In this document: one piece after another, positions 1 through 8,487 of the stretch
Layout: every line of letters begins with the position of its first letter
Numbering within the stretch: position 1 is the stretch's first letter
NCBI GenBank assembly: GCA_964563855.1
Contig: CAZLYU010000005.1
Coordinates: forward strand, 27,199 to 91,198
Reading direction: 5' to 3'
Source: JAFGRR01 sp964563855
GTDB lineage: Bacteria > Planctomycetota > Phycisphaerae > UBA1845 > Fen-1342
Length of the DNA: 64,000 bases
Program-made: the position numbers and the translations under genes
The notes under the pieces: generated by a model
Databases searched by the model: none
Told to the model about the DNA's origin: nothing
The model's input: only the letters and a program-made list of their open reading frames with translations

Positions 1-596
1 GCATCGATCTGCTGGCCACGCCCGGCCACAAGGGTCTGCTCGGGCCGCTCGGCACCGGCGTGTTGCTCATTCGCGCGGGCCTCGCCGAAAAGATGACGAC
101 GCTGCGAGAAGGCGGCACGGGTTCAGAGAGTGAGAAGGCGGTTCAGCCGCAAGACATGCCCGACAAATTCGAGGTCGGTAGTCATAACGCAGCGGGCGTC
201 GCCGGCTTGCTGGTGGCGCTGCGCTGGCTCGAAGCGCGTGGCGTCGCAGCGTTACGACAACAGGATCATGAGCACTGCGCCGCGCTCGTCGAGGCGTTCG
301 CCGACTGGCCGGGCCTCACGCTTTTCGGACCGCGCCGAATCGAAGACCGCGTCGGCGTGTTCAGCGTCCGGGTCACGGGTTTTGACCCGCACGAACTCGC
401 CAACGTGCTGGAAGGGCACTTCGGCGTGTTGAGCCGAGCGGGTCTGCATTGCGCCCCAGCCGCCCATCAGACCATCAACACCGACGCCGACGGCGGCACG
501 ACGCGTCTGTCGATCGGCCCGTTCACCACCGCCGAAGATATTGAGGTCGCGATTCGCGCGCTGCGCGACGTATCAGCCGCTCCCGCCGCTCGCTGA
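1..596 (+). CDS. Class V aminotransferase (cysteine desulfurase-like), 3' part
   Basis: PLP-dependent enzyme of the cysteine desulfurase / selenocysteine lyase fold. The frame enters from the left edge at base 3 and ends at TGA 594-596, so about 198 C-terminal residues are seen. TPGHKG near the fragment start carries the lysine expected to bind PLP; it is followed by LLGPLGTG and EGGTGSES, the arrangement typical of the short-N-terminus subgroup that I know as TIGR01977. A Cys-containing segment (LHCAPAAHQT) and the C-terminal small domain follow. The biological substrate of that subgroup is not established to my knowledge. selB lies 1.5 kb downstream, so a role in selenium or sulfur supply is possible but only inferred. 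The 5' end is outside the window. Confidence 0.85.
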   Translation, partial: IDLLATPGHKGLLGPLGTGVLLIRAGLAEKMTTLREGGTGSESEKAVQPQDMPDKFEVGSHNAAGVAGLLVALRWLEARGVAALRQQDHEHCAALVEAFADWPGLTLFGPRRIEDRVGVFSVRVTGFDPHELANVLEGHFGVLSRAGLHCAPAAHQTINTDADGGTTRLSIGPFTTAEDIEVAIRALRDVSAAPAAR

Positions 597-598
597 CG

Positions 599-988
599 TC
601 AGCGTTCGTTACCGGTGGCGTCGAGCGCGTGCTCGCGCAATTGTTCGAGCGACGCGAATTCCAGCGCCGCCATGTGCGTCGCCGCCAGCACGACCGGCGG
701 CGCAACGCCGGCATCGTAGGCCTCTTTCCAGCGCGACGCGCACAGGCACCAGCGATCGCCAGGCTTCAGCCCCGGGAAGCGCATCTCCGGGAACGGCGTC
801 GTGAGATCGTTGCCCGCGGCTTTCGAAAACGAGAGAAACTCAGCGGTCACCTCGGCGCACACCACGTGCACCCCAAGATCTCCTGGCCCAGTCGTGCAGC
901 AACCGTCGCGATAAAACCCAGTCATCGGATCGGTGCTGCAGCTCTGCAGCGGCTCCCCAAGTACGTTCTTCCCCAGATTTCGTTCCAT
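599..988 (-). CDS. DUF2237 family protein
   Basis: A 129-residue protein of the DUF2237 family, function unknown. The recognisable family pattern is nearly continuous: NVLGEPLQSCSTDPMTGFYR, then DGCCTTGPGDLGVHVVCAEV, then a segment with FPGLKPGDRWCLCASRW and APPVVLAATH. Five conserved cysteines sit in the SCST, GCC, VCAE and CLCA positions, suggesting metal or redox chemistry, but nothing in the sequence proves this. The length matches the family. It starts at ATG 988 on the minus strand and converges on the aminotransferase with only two bases between the two stop codons. Function is not assigned. Confidence 0.85.
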   Translation of the reverse strand: MERNLGKNVLGEPLQSCSTDPMTGFYRDGCCTTGPGDLGVHVVCAEVTAEFLSFSKAAGNDLTTPFPEMRFPGLKPGDRWCLCASRWKEAYDAGVAPPVVLAATHMAALEFASLEQLREHALDATGNER

Positions 989-1099
989 CGCTTAACACCT
1001 CAAACGCCGTGCTTACCGAGCAGGTCGCGACAAAGCTGATGTACCTCGGCACAATAACGCCCTATGTTGAATACTAGCACGGGCTTCGAGAGGATCGAC

Positions 1100-2140
1100 G
1101 TGATTCGCGCCTTCTTCATCATCGTGCTCGCATTGACGGCCTGCGACACCACCACCTCCCGCTCGCAACCGGGCCAGGAATCCAGCCGCATGCAGCCTGA
1201 CGCCGCCGCACCTGACGACCCGTCGCCGCTGATCGACGACCTGTGGGACTACGGCGACCCCGCCGGCAGCGAGAGGCGCTTTCGCGCAGCGCTCGCGGAA
1301 GAAGCCGGCCGCGAGCCTCCCACGCCCCGGGCGCTCGAGATTCAAACCCAGATCGCGCGCGCCCTCGGCTTGCAGCGAAGATTCGCGGCGGCGAACGCTG
1401 TGCTCGACGCGGTTCATGCGGAACTTTCCCCCGATTATCCCCCCGTCATTCGCGTTCGGTGGCTGCTTGAGCGTGGGCGGGTGCTGAACTCGGCTGGCGA
1501 ACCGCGACGATCGGTCAGCTTCTTCGACCGCGCCTACGTCCTGGCGCGCAACATTCACGCCGACTTTTACGCCGTCGACGCCACGCACATGCTCGCCATC
1601 GTCGCCTCCGATCCGACTGAGGCCCTGCGGTGGAATGAAACCGCACTATCCGTCGCCGCCGCTTCAACCGACCCGCGCACCCGCGACTGGCGCGGCTCAC
1701 TCCTGAACAATCTCGGCTGGGCCTATCACGACGCCGGCGATTTCGCCAACGCCTTGGCGCGCTTCGAGCAGGCCCGCGATTTCTTCATCGACAAAAACGA
1801 CGACCGGCGGCGGCGCATCGCCGAGTGGACCGTCGCCCGCGCCCTGCGCTCACTCGAACGCTACGACGAGGCGCTCGCGATTCAGCAGCGACTGGCGCGC
1901 GAATACGACGCGGCTGGCGAAAGCGATGGCTACGTCCACGAAGAGCTGGGCGAACTGCTGCTCATCACCGAAGGCGCCCTGGCCGCACAGCCCCACTTCG
2001 CCGAGGCGTATGCACTGCTATCGAGAGATCCGTGGCTGCAGGCCAACGAGCCGCAGCGGCTCGCGCGCCTGAAGCAACTGGCCGGCGCGCGCGACGCATC
2101 CCCATCCGCTGACGATCCCGATGACGTCCGTTCCGAGTGA
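1100..2140 (+). CDS. TPR-containing lipoprotein
   Basis: About 346 residues. I place the start at GTG 1100 because GAGAGG lies just upstream (about 1086-1091) and the product then opens directly with a signal peptide (VIRAFFIIVLALTAC) whose LTAC lipobox gives the lipidated cysteine; an in-frame ATG at 1064 would only add 12 residues. After a Pro/Ala/Asp-rich linker come helical repeats, the clearest TPR being LNNLGWAYHDAGDFANALAR followed by FEQAR. TPR lipoproteins scaffold complexes at the membrane, but no partner is evident. Its last 20 bases overlap selB, so the two may be translationally coupled. Specific function unknown. Confidence 0.7.
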   Translation: MIRAFFIIVLALTACDTTTSRSQPGQESSRMQPDAAAPDDPSPLIDDLWDYGDPAGSERRFRAALAEEAGREPPTPRALEIQTQIARALGLQRRFAAANAVLDAVHAELSPDYPPVIRVRWLLERGRVLNSAGEPRRSVSFFDRAYVLARNIHADFYAVDATHMLAIVASDPTEALRWNETALSVAAASTDPRTRDWRGSLLNNLGWAYHDAGDFANALARFEQARDFFIDKNDDRRRRIAEWTVARALRSLERYDEALAIQQRLAREYDAAGESDGYVHEELGELLLITEGALAAQPHFAEAYALLSRDPWLQANEPQRLARLKQLAGARDASPSADDPDDVRSE

Positions 2141-4112
2141 GCCTCCCGCCGCAACGCTGCTCGTTTGCGTCGCGGGCCACATCGATCACGGCAAGAGCCG
2201 ACTTGTTGAGCGGCTGACCGGCGAGCATCCGGATCGACTTCCCGAAGAGCGTCGCCGCGGCATGACCATCGAGCTCGGCTTCGCCGCCTTCGAACACGAG
2301 CACGCCCGAGTTTTCCTCGTCGACGCCCCCGGGCACGAGCGCTTCATCCGCACCATGGCGGCGGGTGCGAGCGGTGTCGACGCCGCCCTGCTGGTCGTCG
2401 CTGCTGACGACGGCGTGATGCCGCAAACCCGCGAGCACGCTGAGGTGCTGCGCCTCATGGGCGTGCGCCGCTGCGTCGTTGCAATCAACAAGTCCGACCT
2501 CGTCGACCAAGCCCGCATCGACGACGTCGCGGACGCAGCGCAGGAGCTGGTATCGAAAATCGGTATGCAGCCCGTCGCCGCCGTCGCCACCTCAGCCGAA
2601 ATCGGAACCGGGTGCGACGAACTCCGCGCGACGCTCGTTGCACTCGCGAGCCCCGCGCCAGCACAACCCGACGCGTCACAAGCCGCCTCTCCGAGCTACC
2701 ACTGGTTTCGCCTACCCATCGACCGTGTGTTTCACACGCCGGGTCGCGGCGTCGTCGTGACCGGCTCGGCGCAGCACGGAGCGACCGAGGTCGGCGACGA
2801 ACTCGACTTGCACCCCGCGGGCATCCGCGTTCGCGTGCGAACCTTGCAGACCCGCAAACACGACGCCGACCGCAGCGACGGACGCATCCGCCTCGCCGTC
2901 AATCTCGCCGGCGTCAAGCGCGCTGACGTGTCGCGCGGCGATGAGCTGATGACGCCGGGCTGCGCCACGCCCACGCGCCGCATCGACGTGCGCCTCGAAT
3001 GGCTGCGCCCGGCCGGCAAGCGCGTCAGACGTCAACCCCGCCTGCGCCTGCACCACGGAACGCGCGAATTGCTCTGCCAAGCGCGGCTCGACCCCGACGC
3101 ATCGCCCGACGCCCCCGACCTCTGGCGCGACGTGTTCGCCCAACTGGTGCTCGCCGAGCCGATCGTGGCTGCCTGGGGGCAACGCATCGTGCTCCGCGAC
3201 GAAAGCGCGCAGCGCACGCTGGGCGGCGGTTTGATCTTGCGACCGAACGCCCTGCCGTGGACCGCGCGTCGCGCCGCGTTGCTGACGACGCTGCCGGTGC
3301 TTGATCGCGGCGCGCCGCACGAGCGTTTGCTGGAAGTACTCCGGGCCGCCGAATGGACGCCAACCCCGTCGCCGCTGCTGGCCACCCGTGCCGGCTTGCC
3401 GGACGCGGCGGCGGCGGACGCCGCCCTTGCCGAACTGGTCGCCCAGCACCGCGTGATCGAACTCGGCCGCCGCGGCGGCGCGAGAACTTATGTGCATTCC
3501 GACGTCTTCACCGCCTTTGAAGCCGATCTGCTCCGCCGACTGCGCGAACGAGTTCACCGCGAGCCCGCGACGCTTGGCGTGCCGCGCGGCGAGTGGGCGC
3601 GGTGGTTGCCGCGCGCATGCCCCGCCGGGCTGCGCGACAGCCTCACCGCCGCCCTGTTGCAACGCGGACAGATTAGCCTTTATCGCGATCACTATCTCCC
3701 GAGCGACGTGCGGCGCGACGACCTGCCCGAAGCCGACCGCCAAATGCTGGACCGCGTGCTGAACGAACTCTCGCAGGCGGCGTTTCAACCCCCCCCGGTC
3801 ACCGAACTTGCCACCCGAATGCAACTCCGCGTCGGCAGGCTGCAGAAGCTGCTCGCGTGGGCGGCCGCGCGCGATGAAGCACGCGAACTGACTCCCGATC
3901 TCTACCTCGCCGCCGATCGTTGGCGCGAGGCGGTGGAGCGCGTCACCGGCGCCATTCGCGCCGAGGGCCCGCTCACCGTGGCGCAGATCCGGACGTTGCT
4001 GGGTTCATCGCGCAAGTACGTCGTTCCGCTGGTCGAAGCTCTCGACGCGACCGCGCACACCCGCCGCACGGGCGATCGCCGCGAGTTAGGGGCGGCTGCT
4101 CAGGGCGGCTAA
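2121..4112 (+). CDS. selB: Selenocysteine-specific elongation factor SelB
   Basis: 663 residues. SelB delivers Sec-tRNA(Sec) to the ribosome at UGA codons marked by a SECIS hairpin. The N-terminal GTPase is complete: G1 GHIDHGKS (residues 19-26), G2 GMTIELGF, G3 DAPGHE, G4 NKSD. EF-Tu-like beta-barrel domains follow, then the C-terminal winged helices; the last one contains LTVAQIRTLLGSSRKYVVP and a TRRTGDRREL-type end, which is the usual SelB C-terminus. Starts at ATG 2121 inside the end of the TPR lipoprotein gene; no clear Shine-Dalgarno is seen, which fits coupling. No selA, selD or tRNA-Sec gene was found in this window, so the rest of the pathway must be elsewhere. Confidence 0.95.
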   Translation: MTSVPSEPPAATLLVCVAGHIDHGKSRLVERLTGEHPDRLPEERRRGMTIELGFAAFEHEHARVFLVDAPGHERFIRTMAAGASGVDAALLVVAADDGVMPQTREHAEVLRLMGVRRCVVAINKSDLVDQARIDDVADAAQELVSKIGMQPVAAVATSAEIGTGCDELRATLVALASPAPAQPDASQAASPSYHWFRLPIDRVFHTPGRGVVVTGSAQHGATEVGDELDLHPAGIRVRVRTLQTRKHDADRSDGRIRLAVNLAGVKRADVSRGDELMTPGCATPTRRIDVRLEWLRPAGKRVRRQPRLRLHHGTRELLCQARLDPDASPDAPDLWRDVFAQLVLAEPIVAAWGQRIVLRDESAQRTLGGGLILRPNALPWTARRAALLTTLPVLDRGAPHERLLEVLRAAEWTPTPSPLLATRAGLPDAAAADAALAELVAQHRVIELGRRGGARTYVHSDVFTAFEADLLRRLRERVHREPATLGVPRGEWARWLPRACPAGLRDSLTAALLQRGQISLYRDHYLPSDVRRDDLPEADRQMLDRVLNELSQAAFQPPPVTELATRMQLRVGRLQKLLAWAAARDEARELTPDLYLAADRWREAVERVTGAIRAEGPLTVAQIRTLLGSSRKYVVPLVEALDATAHTRRTGDRRELGAAAQGG

Positions 4113-4182
4113 GTGTCTCATCGCGAGCGCTTTCCAGCCGCGAAATGCCACGCGACACTTCCTTGGCCCAAGACCGCCGATG

Positions 4183-4188
4183 TATAAT
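4183..4188 (+). promoter_or_regulatory. Candidate -10 element for the GH13 gene
   Basis: A perfect TATAAT at 4183-4188, preceded 17 bases upstream by a weak TCCTTG. The expected transcription start near 4195 lies upstream of ATG 4254 and supports that start codon over an in-frame TTG at 4194. Confidence 0.45.
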
Positions 4189-4253
4189 TTCGCTTGGCGA
4201 TCAAGTCATCGTGCGAGCCTACATGTCCGAGATGGTCAAGGAGTCATTTCATA

Positions 4254-6701
4254 ATGCAATGCAGCCTACTAGCCACGCTGGCCGCCGCGGGATTCACCGC
4301 CCTCGGCATGGCGGCAACGACCGATAACAACGTAGAATGGGACGGCGTCTCGCACGCCCCCACATACGATCGCAACCCACGCATGCCCGTTGATCAGCAG
4401 ACCTTCGAGGTCAGCGTGCAGGTCTTCCGCTTTGATGTCGAGCAGGTATCGGTGATCGTCGAGCCTGCCGGCGGCGGCACGACCTCGATCCCCGCCGCCT
4501 TTCTCGCCGATCGCGGCCCCTACGCGGTCTGGGGCGCCAGCATTCCAGCCGACGCCGGCGCCAGACTCGAGTACTACTTCGAACTCCGCGACGGGACCGA
4601 TACCGACTACCTCGGCGCCAACGGGATGAGCGACACCGCCCCGGCCGACGGCTTCGTCATCGACTTCAACACCCTCGAGCACGCCCCCTATGGCGCCACC
4701 CCGCTCGCTAACGGCGGCGTCGTCTTCCGCGTCTGGGCCCCCGGCGTGTCGTCGGCCATGGTGCGCGGCGGCTGGAACTGGGGTTCCGGCGGCTCGATGT
4801 CGAGGCTTGGCGACGACTTCGTCGTTCGGGTCAACAACGCTGTCCCCGGTCCGCGCAGCAGCAACCTGTCGAACTACAAATACGTCTTCAACAATTCGAT
4901 CTGGAAGCCCGATCCCCGCTCGCGCGCTCTGCACCCCAACGACAACTACAACAGCGTCATCGGCGATCCCAACGACCACACGTGGACCAGCGACGGCTAT
5001 CAACGCCCCGCCTTCGACGATCTGATCATCTACCAGATGCACGTCGGCACCTACCCGGGCCGCAACCACCCCCTCGGTCCGACCGCCAACCCCGCGCAAT
5101 ATACCGACGTCTACGAGCGCATCGATCACATCATCGACCTCGGCGTCACCGCTGTGCAGATCAACCCAATCACCGAGTTCCCGTGGGATTGGTCCGGCGG
5201 CTACAACCCGATCTCGCAGTTTGCCGTCGAATCGGCGTATGGCGACCCCGCCGAGTTGAAGCTCATCATCGATGAGTTGCACAAGCACGACATCGCGGTG
5301 TTCCTCGACATCGTGTGGAACCATATTTCGGGGTCCGACAACTTCCTCTGGTTCTACACCGGCCAGCAGGTGTTCTTCGACAATCCCGCGATCGAGACTC
5401 CCTGGGGCTCACAGATGGACTACGACCGCCCCGAAGTACGTCAGTACTACCTCGACAGTCTGATGCACTGGATGGAGGAGTATCGCATCGACGGCTTCCG
5501 TTTCGACGCGACCGACTTCATCAATCAGTATCAGGGAACCGGCTGGGGCCTGATGCAGTCGGCCAACGACATGGTCGACAATCGCTACGTCGATCGCTTC
5601 ATGATCGCCGAGCAGCTGCCCACCGATCCGTGGGTCACGCGGCCCACCAACCTCGGCGGCGCCGGCTTCGACGCCCAGTATCACATGCAGTATCGCGACA
5701 CGATCCGCGGCGCGATCTTCGATTCAGCCTTCGGCAGCGCCAACATGTGGAACGTCGCCGCCGCGCTCGACGGCAGCGGTCAGTACCTCAATCGCACGCA
5801 GGTCATCAACTACATCGAACTGCATGACGAAGCGTGGACGCTCAGCGGTGGGCAGCGCATGGTGCGCACGATCGACACCACCGCCCCGCATGACGACATC
5901 TACGCCCGCTCACGCACCAAACTGGGGCAGGGCATCGGCCTCGTATCGCCCGGCGTGCCAGCGTTCCTCATGGGCACGGAATGGCTCGAAGACACCAACT
6001 TCGGATCGAGCGGCCCCAACCCGACCAATCCGGAAGAACGCCTCGACTGGAGCAAGCGCGACACCTACGCCGGCATCCTCGAGTACTACAAAGACCTCAT
6101 CGCCGTGCGCAAATCCAACCCCGCGCTCAATGCTTCCGCCAACATCCAGACCTTCCTCGTCAACGACGGCGACGACGTGCTCGCCTTCCAGCGCTGGAAC
6201 GATCAGGGCAACGTCATCGTCGTCGTCGTGAACTTCAGCGACAACAACTACACCAACTATCAGATCGGCGCGCCCCAGCCCGGCGTCTGGTACGAGCTCA
6301 TCAACAGCCAGTCAGTAGCCTATGACGGCGAGGCGGCGCCCAACTGCGGTCCGCTGCAGACCGTCGGCCAGGCCGTGAGCGGCTTCGGCCAGTCACTCTT
6401 CATCGACATCCCCCGCATGAGCCTGCTCGTGCTGCGACACGCCGAAGCCCCCGAAGACTTCCTCGACATCGACGGCGACGGCCTCATCGACGCCTGCGAC
6501 GACGCCTGCCTGTGCGGCGATGTCAACGGCGACGGCGCCGTCAACGCCGGCGACATCGATTGCTTCGTCCAGGCGGTCGTGAGCGGCGTTGCGTGTGACG
6601 ACTGCTCACTCATCGCGGCTGACGCCAACGGCGATAACGCGGTCAACGCCGGCGACATCGACATGTTCGTCGCGGCGGTTGTGAGCGGCGCCTGCCCGTA
6701 A
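4254..6701 (+). CDS. Secreted GH13 alpha-glucan enzyme with dockerin-like C-terminus
   Basis: 815 residues from ATG 4254, chosen because AAGGAG (4238-4243) precedes it and a signal peptide (MQCSLLATLAAAGFTALGMA) follows at once. Order: signal peptide, two beta-sandwich regions (the second with FRVWAPGVSSAMVRG, a CBM48/E-set type), then a GH13 barrel of the branching-enzyme/trehalohydrolase type. The nucleophile Asp is in DGFRFDAT (about residue 416), the acid/base Glu in MIAEQL (about 451) and the transition-state stabiliser in ELHDEAW (about 521). The last 80 residues carry calcium-loop repeats DIDGDGLID, DVNGDGAVNAGDID and DANGDNAVNAGDID with conserved Cys, i.e. a dockerin-like tail as common in planctomycete exoproteins. 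It probably acts on alpha-1,4 glucans outside the cytoplasm; exact specificity is open. Confidence 0.88.
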   Translation: MQCSLLATLAAAGFTALGMAATTDNNVEWDGVSHAPTYDRNPRMPVDQQTFEVSVQVFRFDVEQVSVIVEPAGGGTTSIPAAFLADRGPYAVWGASIPADAGARLEYYFELRDGTDTDYLGANGMSDTAPADGFVIDFNTLEHAPYGATPLANGGVVFRVWAPGVSSAMVRGGWNWGSGGSMSRLGDDFVVRVNNAVPGPRSSNLSNYKYVFNNSIWKPDPRSRALHPNDNYNSVIGDPNDHTWTSDGYQRPAFDDLIIYQMHVGTYPGRNHPLGPTANPAQYTDVYERIDHIIDLGVTAVQINPITEFPWDWSGGYNPISQFAVESAYGDPAELKLIIDELHKHDIAVFLDIVWNHISGSDNFLWFYTGQQVFFDNPAIETPWGSQMDYDRPEVRQYYLDSLMHWMEEYRIDGFRFDATDFINQYQGTGWGLMQSANDMVDNRYVDRFMIAEQLPTDPWVTRPTNLGGAGFDAQYHMQYRDTIRGAIFDSAFGSANMWNVAAALDGSGQYLNRTQVINYIELHDEAWTLSGGQRMVRTIDTTAPHDDIYARSRTKLGQGIGLVSPGVPAFLMGTEWLEDTNFGSSGPNPTNPEERLDWSKRDTYAGILEYYKDLIAVRKSNPALNASANIQTFLVNDGDDVLAFQRWNDQGNVIVVVVNFSDNNYTNYQIGAPQPGVWYELINSQSVAYDGEAAPNCGPLQTVGQAVSGFGQSLFIDIPRMSLLVLRHAEAPEDFLDIDGDGLIDACDDACLCGDVNGDGAVNAGDIDCFVQAVVSGVACDDCSLIAADANGDNAVNAGDIDMFVAAVVSGACP

Positions 6702-6728
6702 CGCATTGCCCCGCCCCCTGCAAACCGA

Positions 6729-6764
6729 GACCGCCGTCTCGTCCATACGGACAAGGCGGCGGTC
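6729..6764. terminator. Hairpin between convergent genes
   Basis: GACCGCCG (6729-6736) pairs with CGGCGGTC (6757-6764), with an inner GTCC-ATAC-GGAC helix. No T-run follows. It sits between the GH13 gene and the convergent nadA and could serve both. Confidence 0.45.
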
Positions 6765-6859
6765 GCGTCATCCGACACCACCGGGACGCCAAACGCATTG
6801 CTTGAGTGGGGTGAGGACGACTGCTGGCGATTCCGTCGCGATGCGGGAAAACGCGTCAG

Positions 6860-8002
6860 CTACGTAGCGGAAGCGGGCACGACTGGACGCAAGGCAAGCA
6901 TTCGGTCGAGCGCGACCCGCGACCAGTGCGCGGTGTCGGGGTCGACGGAGATCTGATTCACGACCTCGCCGTCGCAAAGCCGCTCGAGGCACCAATACAG
7001 GTGTTTCAGGTCAACGCGGTACATCGTGGTGCACATGCATTGGATGCCCGCCAGCGAGCGGATGTGCTTGTCCGGATGCTCCCGCGCCAAACGCTGCACC
7101 AGATGGTTCTCGGTGCCAATCGCCCAGTACGAACCGGCGGGCGCCTCGCGAATCGTGTCGATGATGAACTCGGTGCTGCCAACAAAGTCAGCCGCCTGAC
7201 ACACCTCCCACGCGCACTCGGGGTGCACCAGCACCTGATACCGCTCATCCATCGCACGCAGCGCGGCGACTTGCGGCTCCGCAAAGAGCGCATGCACCGA
7301 GCAATGCCCTTTCCAGAGAATGAACCGTGCGTCGCGAATCTGGTCAGCCGTCAGTCCGCCGTTGGGGCGACGCGGGTCATACACCACCATGCGCTCCAGC
7401 GGCCAGCCCAGCGCAAAGGCGGTGTTGCGGCCCAGGTGTTGATCAGGCGCAAACAGAATCTTGTGCCCCTCGTGCGCCGGCCCCCCCGGCTCGGCGCCAT
7501 GCAACGCCCACTCGAGCACCATTTTGGCGTTTGAACTCGTGCAGCAGGCGCCATCATGTCGACCAACGAACGCCTTCACCGCCGCCGAGCTGTTCACATA
7601 GGTGATCGGCGTGATTGGCTGCCCCTCGGCCGCGTCGCTGAGCTGCTCCCAAGCCACTTCCACGTCGTCGATGTCAGCCATGTCGGCCATGCTGCAGCCC
7701 GCGGAGAGATCGGGCAAAATCACGCGCTGGCGATCGCTGGTCAAGATATCCGCCGACTCCGCCATGAAGTGCACGCCGCAGAACACGATGTACTCGGCTT
7801 GCTTCTGGTCGGCGGCCAGTTGCGACAGCTTCAGCGAATCGCCCCGGAAATCGGCGAACTCGATCACGTCGTGCTGCTGATAGTGATGCCCCAAAATGAC
7901 GAGCCGCTCACCAAGCTGCGCCTTGAACCGTCGCACACCCGCGGCGAGCGCCTCGGTCGAAAGGTCTTGATACTTCGGCGGCAGCGGCAGTTGATACAGC
8001 AT
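6860..8002 (-). CDS. nadA: Quinolinate synthase A
   Basis: 380 residues. NadA condenses iminoaspartate with dihydroxyacetone phosphate to quinolinate in de novo NAD synthesis and carries a [4Fe-4S] cluster. The three expected cluster cysteines are visible: IVFCGVHFMAESADILT, FILWKGHCSVH and IQCMCTTMYRVD. ILGHHYQ near residue 40 and GCSMADMA are also family-typical. I use ATG 8002, where MLYQLPLPPKYQ begins; the open frame runs about 100 codons further but that stretch lies under the vanZ-like gene and shows no family similarity. GGAGAG lies about 9 bases upstream. Last gene of a leftward run with fabZ-like, parA and vanZ-like genes; no nadB or nadC is in the window. Confidence 0.95.
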   Translation of the reverse strand: MLYQLPLPPKYQDLSTEALAAGVRRFKAQLGERLVILGHHYQQHDVIEFADFRGDSLKLSQLAADQKQAEYIVFCGVHFMAESADILTSDRQRVILPDLSAGCSMADMADIDDVEVAWEQLSDAAEGQPITPITYVNSSAAVKAFVGRHDGACCTSSNAKMVLEWALHGAEPGGPAHEGHKILFAPDQHLGRNTAFALGWPLERMVVYDPRRPNGGLTADQIRDARFILWKGHCSVHALFAEPQVAALRAMDERYQVLVHPECAWEVCQAADFVGSTEFIIDTIREAPAGSYWAIGTENHLVQRLAREHPDKHIRSLAGIQCMCTTMYRVDLKHLYWCLERLCDGEVVNQISVDPDTAHWSRVALDRMLALRPVVPASAT

Positions 8003-8049
8003 GCGTGTCGGCTCTCCACAAGAGACCTCGGCGGTTACGCCTGGGCTGT

Positions 8050-8487
8050 TTAGCCGCAGCGCCCACCCGATGTCGTAGGTGATACTACGCCCGAAGTCGC
8101 CCCGCGACGCGCCACGACCTGTCGTCGCCATTCCAGAACAGCCAGCACGAGTCCCGCGCCGACCACATCCGCAAACCAGTCCCAGATATCGGCGCTCCGC
8201 CCCACGAGCGGCTGCGTCATCTCGTCGAATGCAGCATACGCGGCGATCAGGGCCAACGCTTTGTAGACGAACCGCGGCGACAAGTCGGTGAAGGTCATGA
8301 CAAATCGCCACAACAGCAAAGCCAGCAGCCCGTAGGCGACCAGGTGAACGATCTTGTCACTCTGCGGAATGCGGCCCGGCAAACCGAGTTTCGGAAAGTG
8401 CGTCACCGTGAACAAGAAGATCCAGTACGCCGGCAGCAAGCGACGGATGAAGTGCGCGCCGGGGCTCACTTGCACCGACCCGGACAT
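8050..8487 (-). CDS. VanZ-like family membrane protein
   Basis: 145 residues. Family hallmarks are the THFP segment after the first helix, DKIVHLVAYGLLALLLW with its conserved DK..H, and DEMTQPLVGRSADIWDWFAD close to the C-terminus. Four membrane helices are predicted by eye (around residues 18-32, 47-66, 77-90 and 103-120). The family is named for VanZ of teicoplanin resistance, but most members have unknown roles and resistance should not be inferred here. Its ATG (8487) follows the parA stop codon (TAG 8490-8488) with no gap, which suggests tight translational coupling with parA; nadA follows 47 bases later. Confidence 0.85.
   Translation of the reverse strand: MSGSVQVSPGAHFIRRLLPAYWIFLFTVTHFPKLGLPGRIPQSDKIVHLVAYGLLALLLWRFVMTFTDLSPRFVYKALALIAAYAAFDEMTQPLVGRSADIWDWFADVVGAGLVLAVLEWRRQVVARRGATSGVVSPTTSGGRCG

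Noticed and set aside
2712..3824. 370-codon minus-strand frame inside selB
   Set aside because: It is the mirror frame of a GC-rich gene; the SelB motifs are unbroken on the plus strand.
4111..4160. Possible terminator AAGTGTC...GACACTT after selB
   Set aside because: The 7-base stem spans a long 36-base loop and no T-run follows; too weak to list.
8003..8311. N-terminal extension of NadA
   Set aside because: The stretch overlaps the vanZ-like gene and is Arg/Gly/Cys-rich; family similarity begins at ATG 8002.
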